Positions 52,981 through 64,000 of a DNA stretch of 64,000 nt are shown here, in pieces. The position numbers and the translations under genes are program-made. Source of the stretch: Pectobacterium aroidearum (GTDB taxonomy: Bacteria; Pseudomonadota; Gammaproteobacteria; Enterobacterales; Enterobacteriaceae); the NCBI RefSeq assembly GCF_015689195.1, contig NZ_CP065044.1:4216001-4280000 (forward strand), in the 5' to 3' direction. How positions within the stretch are numbered: the stretch's first letter is position 1; each line of letters opens with the position of its first letter. Under the pieces are notes generated by a model. It was given only the letters and a program-made list of their open reading frames with translations, did not search any database and was not told the origin of the DNA.

Positions 52981-54228
52981 ATGGAAACTCAACATTCTCG
53001 TTTTTTGCAGTACATTACTCGCGGCAGCCTGGTTAAACAGATTCTTCTGGGGCTCGCCGCCGGGATTATTCTGGCTTCGCTGTCCACACAGGCCTCGCTG
53101 GCTGTCGGTCTATTGGGGACGCTGTTCGTCGGCGCATTGAAAGCCGTCGCCCCCATTCTGGTTTTGATGCTGGTGATGGCATCGGTTGCCAATCATCAGC
53201 AAGGGCAAAAAACCAATATCCGCCCGATCCTGTTCCTCTACCTCATCGGCACCTTTTCTGCAGCCTTCATTGCCGTCGTGTTGAGTATCACGTTTCCCTC
53301 TACGCTAGCACTGAGCGCGCAAGCTACTGACATCACGCCACCATCAGGTATCGTCGAAGTATTAAAAGGCCTGTTGATGAATGTTGTCGCTAACCCGATT
53401 CATGCTCTGCTCAATGCCAACTACATCGGTATTCTGGTGTGGGCTGTAGGTCTGGGGTTAGCTTTCCGCCACGGGTCAGCTTCCACAAAGAATCTGATCA
53501 GCGATGCATCTCATGCAGTAACGGCTATCGTGCGTGTCGTGATCCGCTTCGCACCGTTGGGGATCTTTGGTCTGGTCGCCTCAACATTGGCGGAAACCGG
53601 CTTCGGCGCATTGTGGGGCTACGCCCACCTGCTGATGGTGTTGATCGGCGGTATGTTGCTGGTTGCGCTGGTGATCAACCCGCTAATCGTCTACTGGAAG
53701 ATTCGCAGCAACCCTTATCCGCTGGTGCTACGCTGCTTGCGTGAGAGCGGCGTGACGGCCTTCTTTACCCGCAGCTCTGCCGCCAACATTCCGGTGAATA
53801 TGGAGCTGTGCCGCAAACTGAACCTGAATGAAGATAGCTATTCCGTCGCCATTCCGCTGGGAGCCACCATCAATATGGCCGGTGCCGCGATTACTATTAC
53901 GGTACTGGCGCTGGCAGCCGTTCATACACTAGGGATTGAAGTTGATATCGCTACCGCATTATTACTGAGCGTGGTGGCATCTATCTGTGCTTGTGGCGCA
54001 TCCGGTGTGGCAGGCGGTTCGCTACTGCTGATCCCGCTGGCGTGCAGCATGTTCGGTATTTCCAACGATATCGCCATGCAGGTTGTTGCTGTTGGCTTCA
54101 TCATCGGCGTCTTACAGGACTCCGCAGAAACGGCATTAAACTCATCAACAGACGTTATTTTCACTGCCGCTGTGTGTCAGGCAGAAGATGCTAAGCTGGC
54201 AGAAAAAGAGCGCCTGAATCTGCTGTAA
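52981..54228 (+). CDS. sstT: sodium:serine/threonine symporter SstT
   Basis: 415-residue dicarboxylate/amino-acid:cation symporter family protein that takes up L-serine and L-threonine with Na+. It has about eight membrane helices and two re-entrant loops with the serine-rich ATRSSAAN-type motif ([12 protein letters not shown]) and [12 protein letters not shown]. Length is close to the E. coli 414. Confidence 0.96.
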   Translation: METQHSRFLQYITRGSLVKQILLGLAAGIILASLSTQASLAVGLLGTLFVGALKAVAPILVLMLVMASVANHQQGQKTNIRPILFLYLIGTFSAAFIAVVLSITFPSTLALSAQATDITPPSGIVEVLKGLLMNVVANPIHALLNANYIGILVWAVGLGLAFRHGSASTKNLISDASHAVTAIVRVVIRFAPLGIFGLVASTLAETGFGALWGYAHLLMVLIGGMLLVALVINPLIVYWKIRSNPYPLVLRCLRESGVTAFFTRSSAANIPVNMELCRKLNLNEDSYSVAIPLGATINMAGAAITITVLALAAVHTLGIEVDIATALLLSVVASICACGASGVAGGSLLLIPLACSMFGISNDIAMQVVAVGFIIGVLQDSAETALNSSTDVIFTAAVCQAEDAKLAEKERLNLL

Positions 54229-54260
54229 GCAATTAGGGGATTAATGATCCCTCTTTCTCT

Positions 54261-54290
54261 AACGCCGTTCGCCTTAAAACGAACGGCGTT
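54261..54290. terminator. hairpin between convergent sstT and ygjV
   Basis: AACGCCGTTCG (54261-54271) pairs with CGAACGGCGTT (54280-54290), a perfect 11-bp stem between convergent genes. Confidence 0.65.
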
Positions 54291-54312
54291 AATATGATGA
54301 GAATTGCCCGAA

Positions 54313-54843
54313 TTACGCCTTCTTCTCTACGCTAAAAGGATCGATGCCGCGCTGCTGCATACGCCAGAAGCGGATGATGTTAAAGCCGTTCATCACCAGG
54401 AAACTGCCTTCGATCAGCGATCCACCAATCGATCCCAACCAGATATTGTGTACCACCCAGCAGGCGGTTGAGCACCATATCACGCAGCGCGTCGTCACCC
54501 CAGACGTGCGGAACAACGCCCAGGTACTGGCAACCGTACCCGCTATCGGTAGCAGTTCCATCGCATGGTGCATACCCGATAAACCAAAGAGCAGCGTCAG
54601 TGATATAAAGACAAACATCACGAGGATGTTATGTGTTTTCAGTGAGATTAGCGTTCGTGCCGAGTTCAACAATGCACTGGCACCTGCCGCATTTGCCCCC
54701 ATCAGGAAAAAATGCAGACCAATGACGGCGCTGTATGCCGAGAGCTGTATTTTGAATTTTTGATCGTTACGGTTGAAAAACATGGTAATACCGACCAGAA
54801 ATGCCAGTACACCAACAGACTGGGCAATCCAATACTGTGTCAT
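54313..54843 (-). CDS. ygjV: YgjV-family inner membrane protein
   Basis: 176-residue protein with about five to six hydrophobic helices and the conserved NIWLGSIGGSLIEG segment near 127-140. Function unknown in E. coli. Convergent with sstT and upstream of the uxa genes, as in E. coli. Confidence 0.9.
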   Translation of the reverse strand: MTQYWIAQSVGVLAFLVGITMFFNRNDQKFKIQLSAYSAVIGLHFFLMGANAAGASALLNSARTLISLKTHNILVMFVFISLTLLFGLSGMHHAMELLPIAGTVASTWALFRTSGVTTRCVIWCSTACWVVHNIWLGSIGGSLIEGSFLVMNGFNIIRFWRMQQRGIDPFSVEKKA

Positions 54844-54931
54844 GATCCCTGCCTCTAAAAGTTGCTACGAAAAAAAACGGCGCCATTATAAAAATGAAAC
54901 GCCGTTTTATTTTAATTGGAATGAATAATAT

Positions 54932-56422
54932 TTACAACGTCACGCCGCTCTTAAATATGGCTAATTCACGGAAGTCGTTCACTTCATTCTTCGTACGCTT
55001 GCCGTCAGCAATCTCGACAATCAGCTCGACAAATTGGCTCAGCAGTTCGTCCATCGGCATGTCGTGGATCAGACGCCCCGCATCGAAATCAATCCAGTGC
55101 GGTTTTTTCTTCGCCAGTTCGCTGTTGGTCGCCAGTTTTACGGTAGGCACGAATCCGCCGTAAGGCGTGCCGCGTCCGGTACTGAACAACACCATATGGC
55201 AACCCGCACCCGCCAGCGCGCTGGTTGCGACAGCATCATTCCCCGGCGCACTGAGCAGGTTGAGCCCCGGAGTATGTAAGCGCTCACCATATTTCAGTAC
55301 GTCCACCACTTTGCTCTGTCCGGCTTTTTGCGTACAGCCCAGTGATTTCTCTTCCAGCGTAGTGATCCCACCCGCCTTGTTACCCGGCGATGGGTTCTCG
55401 TAAATCGGCTGGTCGTGCGCGATGAAGTACTGTTTGAAATCGTTCACCATGTGAACGGTTTTCTCAAACGTGGCTTCGTCACGGCAGCGGCTCATCAGAA
55501 TACGTTCCGCACCGAACATTTCCGGCACTTCGGTCAGCACTGTGGTACCGCCGTTGGCGATCAGATAGTCGGAGAAACGGCCTAACAGCGGGTTGGCAGT
55601 AATACCGGACAGCCCATCAGAGCCACCGCATTCCAGGCCAAACTTCAGCTCGCTCAACTTGCCCGGCTCGCGTTTGTCATGGCGCATCGCCTCATACAGC
55701 GTATGCAGACGTTCCAGACCGGCTTCGACTTCATCGTCCTGCTGCTGACACACCATGAACGTTACGCGATCGGAATCAAAACCGCCCAGCGTCGTGCGGA
55801 ATGCATCAACCTGATTGTTCTCACACCCCAGACCGATCACCAGCACCGCCCCTGCATTCGGGTGACGCACCATGTTTTGCAGCATCGTACGGGTGTTTTC
55901 GTGATCCTGACCGAGCTGTGAACAGCCGAAGGTATGACTAAACAGATAAACGCCGTCGATACCTTCCGCGTCATTGGTTTCTTTCAGGAAACGCTGCTGG
56001 ATCTGGCGAGCAATCCCGTTCACGCAACCGACGGTTGGCAGAATCCACAGTTCATTACGGATACCGACATCGCCATTTTTACGACGATAGAGCTGTACGT
56101 CCCGGTCGCCCATTTGCGGCGGCAGGTCGATAAACTCAGGCTGGTACTGATATTCATCCAGATCGCTCAGGTTGGTTTTCGCGTTCTGGGAGTGAATATG
56201 TTCTCCGGGAGCAATGGACACCAATGCATGGCCGATAGGCAGGCCATACTTGGTAATCATTTCTCCCGGTGCGATGGTTTCCAGCGCGAACTTATGTCCG
56301 CGCACGACAGGTTGCTGAAGTGTCACTGTATGGCTATCCACCGACACCGTTTCGCCTTGCTCAACATCACGCAGGGCGACAGCCACATTGTCCAGAGAAT
56401 GAATTTTTATAATACTTTGCAT
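54932..56422 (-). CDS. uxaA: altronate dehydratase UxaA
   Basis: 496-residue iron-dependent dehydratase that turns D-altronate into 2-keto-3-deoxygluconate in galacturonate breakdown. The N-terminal SAF domain (about 1-95) is followed by the catalytic UxaA part with HTFGCSQLG and GLGCENNQ. The start at MQSIIKIHSLD fits the family; 20 in-frame upstream residues overlap uxaB and are dropped. It follows uxaB by 19 bases on the same strand, so they are co-transcribed. Confidence 0.95.
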   Translation of the reverse strand: MQSIIKIHSLDNVAVALRDVEQGETVSVDSHTVTLQQPVVRGHKFALETIAPGEMITKYGLPIGHALVSIAPGEHIHSQNAKTNLSDLDEYQYQPEFIDLPPQMGDRDVQLYRRKNGDVGIRNELWILPTVGCVNGIARQIQQRFLKETNDAEGIDGVYLFSHTFGCSQLGQDHENTRTMLQNMVRHPNAGAVLVIGLGCENNQVDAFRTTLGGFDSDRVTFMVCQQQDDEVEAGLERLHTLYEAMRHDKREPGKLSELKFGLECGGSDGLSGITANPLLGRFSDYLIANGGTTVLTEVPEMFGAERILMSRCRDEATFEKTVHMVNDFKQYFIAHDQPIYENPSPGNKAGGITTLEEKSLGCTQKAGQSKVVDVLKYGERLHTPGLNLLSAPGNDAVATSALAGAGCHMVLFSTGRGTPYGGFVPTVKLATNSELAKKKPHWIDFDAGRLIHDMPMDELLSQFVELIVEIADGKRTKNEVNDFRELAIFKSGVTL

Positions 56423-56441
56423 GGATAACCCTTCTTGCTGA

Positions 56442-57908
56442 TTAGCAATAACCTTCCACAGCTGCGCGCATGCCGCGCTCAACGATGGTTTGCAACTGTT
56501 CAGTCACCTGCGCCGCCAGGCCAGGAACCTGTGTTAAATCCTGTTCCCAGTGATCGGCATCGCGCAGTACTACATTCACCAGTTCAGCCAGGCTGACGGT
56601 GTTCTCTTTTACGCCTGCCCACAGCGTGGAATAACGCTCCAGCCAGTGCGCATCGTCCTGCAACGGATAGGTTTGCAGCGTATCGCCTTCACCGCTGCGC
56701 TCGCCGCGATAGAATGCAATCAAGGCCGCCAGCGCAAACGTCAGACGCGCAGGCAATTCACCGTGGCGTTCACGGTAGGTCAGCAACTGCGGCAGGATGC
56801 GAGTGCGGAATTTGGTCATGCCATTCAGCGAGATAGATAACAGCTGGTGCTGAATGAAGGGGTTACGGAAACGGCTTAACACAGCCTGAGCAAACGACGT
56901 CAGTTCGTCATGAGGCAAATCCAATACCGGCACAATCTCTTCGGCAATGGTCTTTTCCACGAATTTGCCAATCAGGGCATCATCCATCGATTCGCCAACG
57001 GTATCGAGACCCGCCAGGAATGCCACCGGCACCAGCGCGGTATGGGCTCCGTTGAGAATCGCCACTTTACGTTCTTTATACGGCTTGATGTCATCAACGA
57101 TACGAACGTTCAGATCCAGTTTGTTCAGACGCAATTCTTCCGCCAGCCACTGTGGCCCCTGAATCACGAACAGGTAGAAATGTTCTGCCGTATCCCAAAA
57201 GGTATCCTGATAGCCCATTTCCTGCTGTAACGCTTCCACTTCGGCACGTGGATAACCCGTAACAATACGGTCCACCAGCGTCGAGCAGAAGGTGTTGTGA
57301 TCGTTCAACCAGGCGGTAAACGTTGGCGTCAGTTTCCACTGTGCGGCATAGCGCAGCACCAGCTCTTTCAGCGCCACGCCGTTGTAATCAATCAGCTCGC
57401 ACGGTAACAACACCCAGCCTTTATCCGCTGCGCCGTCAAAATGGCAGAAGCGCTCATACAGCAGACGGGTTAATTTCGCCGGGAAGCTGACAGGCGGCGC
57501 ATCGTTCAGGCTGTCGTCTGCGTGATAGCTGATACCTGCTTCGGTAGTATTGGAGAAAACAAAACGAATATTTGGATCGTGCGCCAGCGCCAGATACTCA
57601 TCGAACTGACGGTACACGTTGATTTCACGGTTTACCGAGCGGATCAGACGCGGTTCACGCACGGCCTCGCCCTGCTCGTTCAGACCACGGATAATGGTGG
57701 TGTACAACCCATCCTGGGTATCCAGCGCGGGCGGGAAATCGGAATCGATCGGACGAACAATGACAATGCCCGCATCCAGATCGGTGTGCTCATTCAGCAA
57801 ATCCAACTGCCAGTCGACGAAGGCGCGCAGAAAGTTGCCTTCACCAAACTGAATAACACGGTCCGGGTGTTGACGACCGGGGAAGTTACGACGATTTAAC
57901 GTTTGCAT
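56442..57908 (-). CDS. uxaB: tagaturonate reductase (altronate oxidoreductase) UxaB
   Basis: 488-residue NADH-dependent mannitol-dehydrogenase family enzyme converting tagaturonate to altronate. N-terminal [13 protein letters not shown] is the nucleotide-binding motif and [14 protein letters not shown] the catalytic signature near 282. In E. coli uxaB is elsewhere; here it is inserted between uxaC and uxaA, completing the galacturonate isomerase-reductase-dehydratase set in one transcript. Confidence 0.95.
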   Translation of the reverse strand: MQTLNRRNFPGRQHPDRVIQFGEGNFLRAFVDWQLDLLNEHTDLDAGIVIVRPIDSDFPPALDTQDGLYTTIIRGLNEQGEAVREPRLIRSVNREINVYRQFDEYLALAHDPNIRFVFSNTTEAGISYHADDSLNDAPPVSFPAKLTRLLYERFCHFDGAADKGWVLLPCELIDYNGVALKELVLRYAAQWKLTPTFTAWLNDHNTFCSTLVDRIVTGYPRAEVEALQQEMGYQDTFWDTAEHFYLFVIQGPQWLAEELRLNKLDLNVRIVDDIKPYKERKVAILNGAHTALVPVAFLAGLDTVGESMDDALIGKFVEKTIAEEIVPVLDLPHDELTSFAQAVLSRFRNPFIQHQLLSISLNGMTKFRTRILPQLLTYRERHGELPARLTFALAALIAFYRGERSGEGDTLQTYPLQDDAHWLERYSTLWAGVKENTVSLAELVNVVLRDADHWEQDLTQVPGLAAQVTEQLQTIVERGMRAAVEGYC

Positions 57909-58114
57909 TAACAGGCTACCTCAGGACGAATCTCACATTCAGGGCACGACCGATCGACCACCGTCATCCTTGCCCTATATTCATATTCACCCGCACCGAA
58001 CCATCACAAGTGCCGATGACAAAAGATCGAGACACCGAGAGCGGCGGCAGAAGTCCCTTTAGGAGGCTGACTACCGCGTCTCTCGCGCAATTCACACCTT
58101 ACGAAACGGCGGAA

Positions 58115-59524
58115 TTACAGCTCGATGGCAAAATAGTTTTTAGCGTTATCGAAACTGATGTTTTTCACCATTTCGCCCAGCAACGGCAGGTCTGCTGGCG
58201 CTTCGCCATCTTCCACCCAGCGGCCAATCATCTGGCACAGAATGCGGCGGAAGTATTCATGACGGGTGTAAGACAGGAAGCTGCGGCTATCGGTCAGCAT
58301 GCCGACAAAGCGACTCAGCAACCCAAGCTGCGCGAGCTGGGTCATCTGGCGCTGCATGCCGTCTTTCTGATCGTTGAACCACCAACCGGAACCGAACTGC
58401 ATCTTGCCCGGCATCCCTTCGCCCTGGAAGTTGCCGATCATGGTGCCGAGCACTTCGTTATCGCGCGGGTTCAGGCAGTACAGGATGGTTTTTGGCAGCA
58501 GATTTTCTTCATTCTGCTTGCTGAGCAGGCGAGACAGTTCCTGAGCCAGCGGACGGTCATTGATGGAGTCGAAGCCCACATCCGGCCCCAGCAGCTTGAA
58601 CTGACGCAGGTTATTGTTGCGCAGTGCGCCAATGTGGTACTGCTGAACCCAGCCGCGACGCGCATATTCCGCACCCAGCCAGACCAGCACGCCAGTCTTG
58701 AACTGCGCCACTTCGTGTTCGCTCAGCGTTTCGCCAGAAAGACGACGCGCCAGAATGCTGTCCAGCGTCGCATCATCGGCTTCGGCAAACATCACCACAT
58801 CCAGCGCGTGGTCGGACACTTTACAGCCGTGCGCCGCGAAGTGATCCAGACGTTTGGTCAGCGCCGCTTGCAGATCGCTGAAACGACGAATGTCGGTGTC
58901 AGAAACTTCACCCAGCTTCGCCATATAGTCGTTGAAGGTTGCCAGTTCAATGTTGAACGCTTTATCTGGGCGCCAGCTCGGCAACACTTTGATTGAGAAG
59001 CTTGAATCCTGAGCAACAGTTTTATGGTGGCGCAGATCGTCAATCGGATCGTCCGTCGTACCCACCATTTTCACGTTCATCTGCTGCATGATGCCGCGCG
59101 CGGTAAAGTCATCGCGCTCCAGCATGGCATTACAGCGATCCCAAATATCTTTTGCCGTACTTGGTGACAGCAGCGTACCGGTTACACCGAACGGACGGCG
59201 CAGTTCCAGATGTGTCCAGTGATAAAGCGGATTGCCGATGGTGTGCGGCACGGTAGCGGCCCAGGCTTCGAATTTTTCCCAGTCGCTGGCATCGCCCGTA
59301 CACAAACGCTCAGGCACACCGTTGGTGCGCATCGCACGCCACTTGTAGTGATCGCCTTTCAACCAGATGTCATACAAATTTTTGAAGCGATAGTTTTCCG
59401 CGATCTGCTCAGGCGGCAGATGGCAGTGGTAGTCAAATATTGGCTGGTCGACGGCATACTCATGGTAGAGACGACGGGCAAATTCACTGTCTAACAGAAA
59501 ATCTTCACTCAGAAACTGGGGCAT
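58115..59524 (-). CDS. uxaC: glucuronate/galacturonate isomerase UxaC
   Basis: 469-residue uronate isomerase, first step of galacturonate and glucuronate catabolism. Metal-binding HCHL (DYHCHLPP at about 31-38) and the LELRRPFGV segment are conserved. The start at MPQFLSEDF has AGGAAGA upstream; 11 in-frame upstream residues are dropped. A 206-base gap with nothing assignable separates it from uxaB. Divergent from exuT. Confidence 0.97.
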   Translation of the reverse strand: MPQFLSEDFLLDSEFARRLYHEYAVDQPIFDYHCHLPPEQIAENYRFKNLYDIWLKGDHYKWRAMRTNGVPERLCTGDASDWEKFEAWAATVPHTIGNPLYHWTHLELRRPFGVTGTLLSPSTAKDIWDRCNAMLERDDFTARGIMQQMNVKMVGTTDDPIDDLRHHKTVAQDSSFSIKVLPSWRPDKAFNIELATFNDYMAKLGEVSDTDIRRFSDLQAALTKRLDHFAAHGCKVSDHALDVVMFAEADDATLDSILARRLSGETLSEHEVAQFKTGVLVWLGAEYARRGWVQQYHIGALRNNNLRQFKLLGPDVGFDSINDRPLAQELSRLLSKQNEENLLPKTILYCLNPRDNEVLGTMIGNFQGEGMPGKMQFGSGWWFNDQKDGMQRQMTQLAQLGLLSRFVGMLTDSRSFLSYTRHEYFRRILCQMIGRWVEDGEAPADLPLLGEMVKNISFDNAKNYFAIEL

Positions 59525-59940
59525 GTTTTCTTCCTTACCGTGCTTCTTGTGCACCAAATTAGTTGACCGTTAAAAGATATCACACCAATTATGCGCGATA
59601 TCTCACAGTATTTGTGAGGTCATGATCGCAAAAATGTAACAAGCAGTACAATAACCCAGCATTTATCGCCTCAAACCGCTTGTTGCTCTCGATTTCAGCG
59701 AGCAATTCGTTATTCCGCATAAAAATAATGGTTTTGTGATATCACTCAACTTTTAAAGTTGTATGACAAATTATTGTAGCGCTGCCTTAAGCAGGGATTC
59801 AATCGCTATCTCACAAAGAGAAGGGTTTTCCTGTTCAGCACAACAACAAAACGTGTCGTACCACATTACAAGACACCTCACACCGTGACGCTACTCAAGA
59901 GCCACCACTGTGTTTTTTATTGACTCGGAGAGAAAGTTAA
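59525..59940. promoter_or_regulatory. uxaC-exuT divergent control region
   Basis: 416 bases without a gene. CTCACA (59602-59607) and TGTGAG (59613-59618) form a short palindrome close to uxaC. TGTGATATCACTCAAC (59735-59750) fits a CRP site with one mismatch. AAAGTTGTATGACAAATT (59755-59772) resembles the sequence upstream of exuR at 61351-61368 and is a candidate ExuR operator. Confidence 0.5.
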
Positions 59941-61242
59941 ATGCGTAAAATCAAAGGATTACGCTGGTATATGATCGGCCTGGTGACCATTGGCACCGTG
60001 CTGGGATACCTGACGCGTAATGCAATTTCTGTTGCAGCCCCGACGCTACAGGATCAATTGCACATCACCACACAGCAATATTCTTACATCGTTGCTGCCT
60101 ATTCAGCTTGTTATACCATTATGCAACCCATCGCCGGCTATGTGCTGGATCTGCTGGGTACCAAAATCGGCTATGCCATGTTCGCCATTCTGTGGGCAGT
60201 TTTCTGTATGGGAACCGCACTGGCCAACAGTTGGGGAGGATTAGCGATCGCCCGCGGCGCGGTCGGTATGGCGGAAGCGGCGATGATCCCTGCAGGCCTG
60301 AAAGCCAGTAGCGAATGGTTCCCGGCAAAAGAGCGTTCTGTAGCCGTCGGCTATTTCAACGTCGGGTCATCGATTGGCGCGATGGTCGCTCCACCGCTGG
60401 TCGTTTGGGCTATTGTGGCGCACAGTTGGGAAATGGCGTTTATCATTACTGGTGTACTGAGCCTGATCTGGGCTATCTGCTGGCTCGTTTTCTATAAGCA
60501 CCCGAAAGATCAGAAGAAACTCAGCGACGAAGAGCGTGACTACATTCTTAGCGGACAGGAAGCGCAACACCAAACCAATAATGCGAAGAAAATGTCTGCC
60601 TGGCAGATCCTGCGTAACCGCCAATTCTGGGGTATTGCGTTGCCACGTTTCCTGGCTGAACCGGCCTGGGGAACATTCAACGCCTGGATCCCGCTATTCA
60701 TGTTTAAGGCCTACGGTTTTAATCTGAAAGAAATCGCCATGTTCGCCTGGATGCCGATGCTGTTCGCCGATATCGGCTGTATCCTCGGCGGCTATCTGCC
60801 GATGCTGTTCCAGAAATATTTCAAAGTGAACCTGATCGTTTCCCGCAAGCTGGTGGTCACCATGGGTGCGGTCCTGATGATTGGCCCCGGTATGATCGGA
60901 CTGTTCACCAGCCCTTATGTTGCCATCGCGCTGCTGTGCGTCGGCGGTTTCGCGCACCAGTCGCTGTCAGGCGCGCTGATTACCCTGTCATCCGACGTAT
61001 TTGGCCGTAATGAAGTCGCCACAGCAAACGGTTTAACCGGTATGGCTGCCTGGATGGCGAGCACCATGTTTGCCTTGGTGGTCGGTGCATTGGCCGATAC
61101 GATGGGCTTCAGCCCACTGTTTGCCGCACTGGCAGTGTTTGACCTGTTAGGTGCTGTCGTCATCTGGACGGTGTTGAAAAACCAACCCGCTTCAGAAGTC
61201 GCCGCCGCAGCTGAAACATTGAAAGAAGCCAACCAGCACTGA
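59941..61242 (+). CDS. exuT: hexuronate transporter ExuT (MFS)
   Basis: 433-residue major-facilitator transporter of the ACS family that imports galacturonate and glucuronate with protons. About twelve membrane helices in two halves around a loop at about 190-225. YLTRNAISVAAP near 23 and GRNEVATANGL near 355 are family features. It is divergent from uxaC and followed by exuR. Confidence 0.96.
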   Translation: MRKIKGLRWYMIGLVTIGTVLGYLTRNAISVAAPTLQDQLHITTQQYSYIVAAYSACYTIMQPIAGYVLDLLGTKIGYAMFAILWAVFCMGTALANSWGGLAIARGAVGMAEAAMIPAGLKASSEWFPAKERSVAVGYFNVGSSIGAMVAPPLVVWAIVAHSWEMAFIITGVLSLIWAICWLVFYKHPKDQKKLSDEERDYILSGQEAQHQTNNAKKMSAWQILRNRQFWGIALPRFLAEPAWGTFNAWIPLFMFKAYGFNLKEIAMFAWMPMLFADIGCILGGYLPMLFQKYFKVNLIVSRKLVVTMGAVLMIGPGMIGLFTSPYVAIALLCVGGFAHQSLSGALITLSSDVFGRNEVATANGLTGMAAWMASTMFALVVGALADTMGFSPLFAALAVFDLLGAVVIWTVLKNQPASEVAAAAETLKEANQH

Positions 61243-61350
61243 TAATCCCTGCATTATCCTGACTCATCCGGTATGATCTGATACCGGGTGAACCACCTCC
61301 CCAGTAACACATTGTAATAACTGTGACCACAACATTGGTTGCTGCTATGA

Positions 61351-61368
61351 TTAAGTGGTATAACAAAT
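61351..61368. promoter_or_regulatory. candidate ExuR operator upstream of exuR
   Basis: TTAAGTGGTATAACAAAT shares AAGTKGTATRACAAAT with the element at 59755-59772 in the uxaC-exuT region. It lies about 80-100 bases before the exuR ATG and would fit autoregulation. Confidence 0.45.
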
Positions 61369-61449
61369 CATCCCTCAAAGATTAACGAGATAGACACTCA
61401 GGCCCTGACGTGGCACATGGACCGTCATCTATCGAGAGTAGACATCATC

Positions 61450-62226
61450 ATGGCACTCACTGAACCCCGACGGCTATACCAGCAGTTAGCCGCAGAATTA
61501 AAACAGCGTATCGAAAGCGGTATGTACCAGGTCGGCGAAAAATTACCGGCAGAACGCTATATTTCTGAAGAAATGAACGTCAGCCGCACCGTAGTGCGTG
61601 AAGCTATTATTATGCTGGAAGTCGAAGGGTACGTTGAAGTACGCAAGGGTTCAGGCATTCACGTCATTTCCAACCAGCAGAAGAACCCGTTCATTAATAG
61701 CGGCGATATTGAATTCGTCGCGGCTGGTCCGTTCGAACTGCTTCAGGCACGCCAACTCATTGAAAGCAACATTGCTGAATTTGCCGCTACGCAGGTAACC
61801 CGTCAGGACATCATCCAACTGATGGAAATTCAGGAGTATGCACGTCAGGAAGACCGCTTCCGTGACTCTCAGTGGGATCTGAAATTCCACGTTCAGGTCG
61901 CGCTGGCAACACAAAATTCCGCGATGGCGACCATCGTCGAAAAAATGTGGAGCCAACGGATCCACAATCCCTACTGGCGCAAACTGCATGAGCACATTGA
62001 CGACAAGTCGATAGAAAGCTGGTGCGAAGAGCACGACCGCATCCTTAAGGCGCTGATTCGCAAAGATCCTTACGCAGCCAAACTGGCGATGTGGCAACAT
62101 CTGGAAAACACCAAGCAGATGCTGTTTCGCGCCACGACAGACGATTTCGAGTTTAACGTCGATCGCTATATGTTCGCCGAAAACCCGGTCGTGCACCTCG
62201 ACCAGATACACGCGGGTAAATCCTAA
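61450..62226 (+). CDS. exuR: GntR-family hexuronate repressor ExuR
   Basis: 258-residue FadR-subfamily repressor of uxaCBA and exuT, released by galacturonate. The N-terminal winged helix has [25 protein letters not shown] at about 24-48. The C-terminal helical FCD domain has ESNIAEFAA and the metal-binding His positions ([17 protein letters not shown]). The start at [10 protein letters not shown] matches the E. coli 258-residue length; 11 in-frame upstream residues are dropped. Confidence 0.96.
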   Translation: MALTEPRRLYQQLAAELKQRIESGMYQVGEKLPAERYISEEMNVSRTVVREAIIMLEVEGYVEVRKGSGIHVISNQQKNPFINSGDIEFVAAGPFELLQARQLIESNIAEFAATQVTRQDIIQLMEIQEYARQEDRFRDSQWDLKFHVQVALATQNSAMATIVEKMWSQRIHNPYWRKLHEHIDDKSIESWCEEHDRILKALIRKDPYAAKLAMWQHLENTKQMLFRATTDDFEFNVDRYMFAENPVVHLDQIHAGKS

Positions 62227-63364
<1,138 letters not shown>

Positions 63365-63366
63365 CC

Positions 63367-63762
63367 GTGTCAATCCGTTGGTTATTCCCAAAACTCACCC
63401 CCAGAAAAGTAGCTCGCATACTGATATTGCTTGCTCTGCCAATTATCGCATTGACGCAGTCCCAGTCGCTGCGTCATTCCCAGGATGATGCGATGCTGCA
63501 TATCAAGCCTTATGATGGCGCCGCGTTGCCAGATGGCTTTTACGTGTATCAGCGTCTTAATGAAAAAGGGATTGCGATCAAAAGCATTACACCAGAGCAA
63601 GATAGCCTGATCGTCCGTCTTGCCTCACCAGAACAGAGTATCGCTGCCAGAGATGTCCTGCGTTTGTCTCTGCCTAAAGTCACCATTACCGCGCAACAAG
63701 CGACAACCCCGACACCGTTCTGGCAGCAGAAACTGACACAGAAACAATCCAAACTGGGGTGA
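63367..63762 (+). CDS. mzrA: EnvZ/OmpR modulator MzrA
   Basis: 131-residue protein with one N-terminal membrane helix (about 17-31) and a periplasmic domain; E. coli MzrA contacts EnvZ and links CpxA to OmpR signalling. It starts at GTG 63367, two bases after the yqjA stop, with AGGGAG overlapping the end of yqjA. Sequence matches the family around KPYDGAALPDGFYVYQRL. Confidence 0.9.
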   Translation: MSIRWLFPKLTPRKVARILILLALPIIALTQSQSLRHSQDDAMLHIKPYDGAALPDGFYVYQRLNEKGIAIKSITPEQDSLIVRLASPEQSIAARDVLRLSLPKVTITAQQATTPTPFWQQKLTQKQSKLG

Positions 63763-63767
63763 CAAAT

Positions 63768-64000
63768 ATGAAACTATCTTCATCTGTTCTTGCATTATCT
63801 GTCCTGCTTTCTGGCCACGTACTGGCGAATACCGCCAATCAGGTGGAAACCTGTCAGCAAAAAGCGCAGGACATTCAGCGCCAAATCGATGAAGCGCGTA
63901 AACATGGTAATCAGAACCGCATCAATGGATTAGAGAAAGCGTTGGACGGCGTGAAAACCCACTGTACGGATGCTGGGCTGGCAGAGAAACGTCAGGAAGC
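63768..64000 (+). CDS. yqjC: DUF1090 periplasmic protein YqjC (3' truncated by window edge)
   Basis: Begins MKLSSSVLALSVLL with a signal peptide ending HVLA near 20, then the DUF1090 pattern ETCQQKAQDIQRQIDEARKH and GLEKAL. 77 codons are visible; the C-terminus is outside the window. It follows mzrA by five bases, as in the E. coli yqjA-mzrA-yqjC order. Confidence 0.9.
   Translation, partial: MKLSSSVLALSVLLSGHVLANTANQVETCQQKAQDIQRQIDEARKHGNQNRINGLEKALDGVKTHCTDAGLAEKRQE

Noticed and set aside
58010-58996. 328-codon + strand frame opposite uxaC
   Set aside because: Antisense to conserved uxaC, with a low-complexity Gln/His/Arg-rich translation; no ribosome site or homology that I recognise.
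59608-59636. TTTGTGAGGTCATGATCGCAA as a CRP site
   Set aside because: The spacing between TGTGA and TCGCA is eight rather than six bases; the site at 59735-59750 fits better.

Overview
The window is a piece of chromosome from an enterobacterium, most likely a soft-rot Pectobacteriaceae and probably Pectobacterium. The gene order follows the Escherichia coli backbone: leuU-secG-glmM-folP-ftsH-rlmE-yhbY-greA-dacB-obgE-yhbE-rpmA-rplU-ispB-nlp-mdh-argR, then tsaD-rpsU-dnaG-rpoD-mug-ileX, then fadH-rlmG-ygjR-alx-sstT-ygjV-uxaA-uxaB-uxaC-exuT-exuR-yqjA-mzrA-yqjC. The protein sequences are close to, but not identical with, E. coli. Galacturonate catabolism and a single-chain nitrate reductase/flavoprotein reductase fit a plant-associated soft-rot genus. 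The genus is an inference; no 16S gene is present.

Region 1 (1-11785) is accessory DNA abutting the 3' end of tRNA-Leu(GAG), in the place where E. coli has argG. It holds a hybrid polyketide/non-ribosomal peptide cluster, all on the + strand: a one-module PKS read as KS-AT(malonyl)-KR-DH-ACP, a one-module NRPS (C-A-T-TE) whose adenylation pocket reads as aspartate-activating, a VC0807-type membrane protein, and an NADP-dependent medium-chain reductase that could act as a trans enoyl reductase. No loading module, phosphopantetheinyl transferase or integrase is visible.

Region 2 (11790-34328) is core housekeeping DNA: protein export, cell wall, folate, protease, rRNA methylation, transcription elongation, ribosome GTPase, L21/L27, octaprenyl diphosphate synthase, malate dehydrogenase, arginine repressor, t6A synthesis, the rpsU-dnaG-rpoD operon, Mug and tRNA-Ile2. 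Inserted between ispB and mdh are two tandem Mu-type DNA-binding proteins facing the Ner-like protein Nlp, arranged like the phage Mu c/ner switch.

Region 3 (34421-46811) is more variable: the NasA-CysJ-like fusion with a sigma-54/NtrC promoter and an ANTAR-type antitermination leader; a DUF1543 gene; a 6-phospho-beta-glucosidase and a beta-glucoside PTS permease in convergent orientation, each behind a CRP site and a BglG-type RAT/terminator; a DUF305 protein, a diguanylate cyclase, a Spy-like chaperone and a small coiled-coil protein.

Region 4 (46991-64000) returns to conserved order: FadH with a FadR site, RlmG, YgjR, Alx behind a manganese (yybP-ykoY) riboswitch, SstT, YgjV, the ExuR regulon (uxaC-uxaB-uxaA, exuT, exuR) with shared operator-like motifs, and the start of the yqjA-mzrA-yqjC group, truncated at the right edge.
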